A DNA stretch of 6,898 nt, taken from Sphingomonas sp. CCH9-E2. Lineage in GTDB: Bacteria; Pseudomonadota; Alphaproteobacteria; Sphingomonadales; Sphingomonadaceae. This document shows, one piece after another, positions 6,399 to 6,898 of this stretch; position 1 is the first letter of the stretch, and each line of letters opens with the position of its first letter. The notes beneath the pieces are model-generated. The model made no database searches and had not been told where the DNA came from. It saw only the letters and a program-made list of their open reading frames with translations. Where the stretch lies: positions 1 through 6,898 of the forward strand of contig NZ_LSJM01000071.1 of the NCBI RefSeq assembly GCF_001557215.1. The letters run 5' to 3'. The translations under genes were made by a program, and so were the position numbers.

Positions 6399-6659
6399 TC
6401 AGCGCGGCACCCGGATGGAACCTTCCGCGATCCCCTCGGCGACATTGGAGAGCATGACGGCGTAGCGATGCAAACCGGGGAAGCGACCAGCGTTCTTGTC
6501 GATTTCACCGCCGTATCCGGCGTCGAGCAACGCCTTGAAGTCGGGCATCACGTCGAACATGCCGCCGAGCAGATCGATATCGGAGGCCCCGGTAAGCAGC
6601 AGGGCGTTCGCATGGGCGTCGAGACGCTTCATCGTTTCCAGCATTTCGGTCCTGGTCAT
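6399..6659 (-). CDS. Small soluble protein of unknown function
   Basis: This 86-residue protein starts MTRTEMLETMKRLDAHANAL and ends GSIRVPR. It is predicted soluble and cytoplasmic: no signal peptide, no membrane segment, no cysteine, and a balanced charge. The first 20 residues look like an amphipathic helix, and a Gly/Asp-rich middle (GASDIDLLGG, DAGYGGEID) precedes a second helical part. I chose the ATG at 6659 over the upstream start at 6755 because AGGA lies just before it on the minus strand and because the upstream 32 codons are a basic, low-complexity run typical of spurious extension. I recognise no family or motif. It points towards the broken ISL3 element and its only neighbours are mobile sequence and a dyad-rich upstream region. 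A 5-bp stem (CCCTG/CAGGG, 6378-6396) lies just after its stop codon, without a T-run. It may be a real conserved accessory gene; function is unknown. Confidence 0.6.
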   Translation of the reverse strand: MTRTEMLETMKRLDAHANALLLTGASDIDLLGGMFDVMPDFKALLDAGYGGEIDKNAGRFPGLHRYAVMLSNVAEGIAEGSIRVPR

Positions 6660-6898
6660 CGCATCCTGTCCGCTTGCGGGGTTCCATCGCCTAGCACGAC
6701 GCGCCGGCCCTGTTCGCGAAAACCTTCCTTTCTGACGACCTCGCGGGCGGGCCATGACGACAACGCATTTCTGCGGCCCGCCGCTTGTCAGAACTGTTCT
6801 GGAAACCTGCTTCGCAAAAGCGCTTGCCGGCTACGGGTTTGGAGAGCCCATTGGCACGGAGCGTGAGCACAACGCCCCGTTTGCAAGCAGCGCCGGAT
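6660..6898. promoter_or_regulatory. Dyad-rich region upstream of the orphan gene
   Basis: No convincing gene occupies this stretch; open frames on both strands lack starts with ribosome binding sites or recognisable content. It contains GGCGGGCC (6746-6753) with its complement GGCCCGCC (6775-6782), and the perfect palindrome CAGAACTGTTCTG (6789-6801). It also contains the self-complementary AAGCGCTT within GCAAAAGCGCTTGC, at about 6815-6828. Position upstream of the minus-strand gene suggests a promoter with operators, but no clear -35/-10 pair is seen. The right member of the inverted repeat bracketing the orphan gene lies at the end, from about 6873. Confidence 0.4.
6873..6898. repeat. Right copy of the imperfect inverted repeat around the orphan gene
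   Basis: CGCCCCGTTTGCAAGCAGCG (from 6873) is an inverted, imperfect copy of the sequence at 6241-6267, sharing the 11-base core GTTTGCAAGCA (6879-6889) and the flanking GCGCCG. The window stops at 6898, so the full length of the match cannot be seen. Confidence 0.5.

Noticed and set aside
6660..6755. N-terminal extension of the orphan gene to the upstream start at 6755
   Set aside because: The extra 32 residues are a basic low-complexity run and the internal ATG at 6659 has its own AGGA ribosome binding site.
6789..6801. CAGAACTGTTCTG as a LexA/SOS box
   Set aside because: The GAAC and GTTC halves are separated by one base, which fits neither the alphaproteobacterial GTTC-N7-GTTC direct repeat nor the GAAC-N4-GTTC type box.

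Overview
The window is GC-rich, with codon use typical of Alphaproteobacteria. The protein style (short lipoprotein, Tn3 and ISL3 transposases with many Arg/Ala) best fits a sphingomonad plasmid or accessory chromosomal island. That host assignment is inference, because no rRNA or core gene is present to confirm it.

Layout. Positions 1-1221 hold two small plus-strand genes of unknown function: a predicted lipoprotein (5-769) and a four-helix membrane protein (859-1221), separated by a perfect 8-bp hairpin. Positions 1222-1679 are gene-poor and contain a remnant of a second, different Tn3-family transposase. Positions about 1677-5420 form the recombination module of a Tn3-family transposon: a candidate res site, tnpR (serine resolvase), tnpA (992-residue DDE transposase with an intact catalytic triad) and a 38-bp right terminal inverted repeat that overlaps the tnpA stop codon. 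I found no matching left repeat in the window. Either the element extends leftwards beyond position 1, so that the lipoprotein and membrane protein would be cargo, or its left end has been lost.

Immediately to the right (5475 to about 6267, minus strand) is an ISL3-family insertion sequence whose transposase lacks its N-terminal half. A candidate pair of short terminal repeats suggests an internally deleted element. Beyond it, an 86-residue orphan gene (6399-6659, minus strand) is bracketed by imperfect inverted repeats (6241-6267 and 6873-6898). The sequence upstream of it (6660-6898) is non-coding as far as I can tell and unusually rich in dyad symmetry.

Functionally, tnpA makes cointegrates by replicative transposition and tnpR resolves them at res. 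The other mobile sequences are broken. I see a layered mobile-element junction, with three transposase lineages of different ages, and no convincing new biological system. The points most worth checking are the left boundary of the Tn3 element, the repeats around the orphan gene, and the dyad-rich region beside it.
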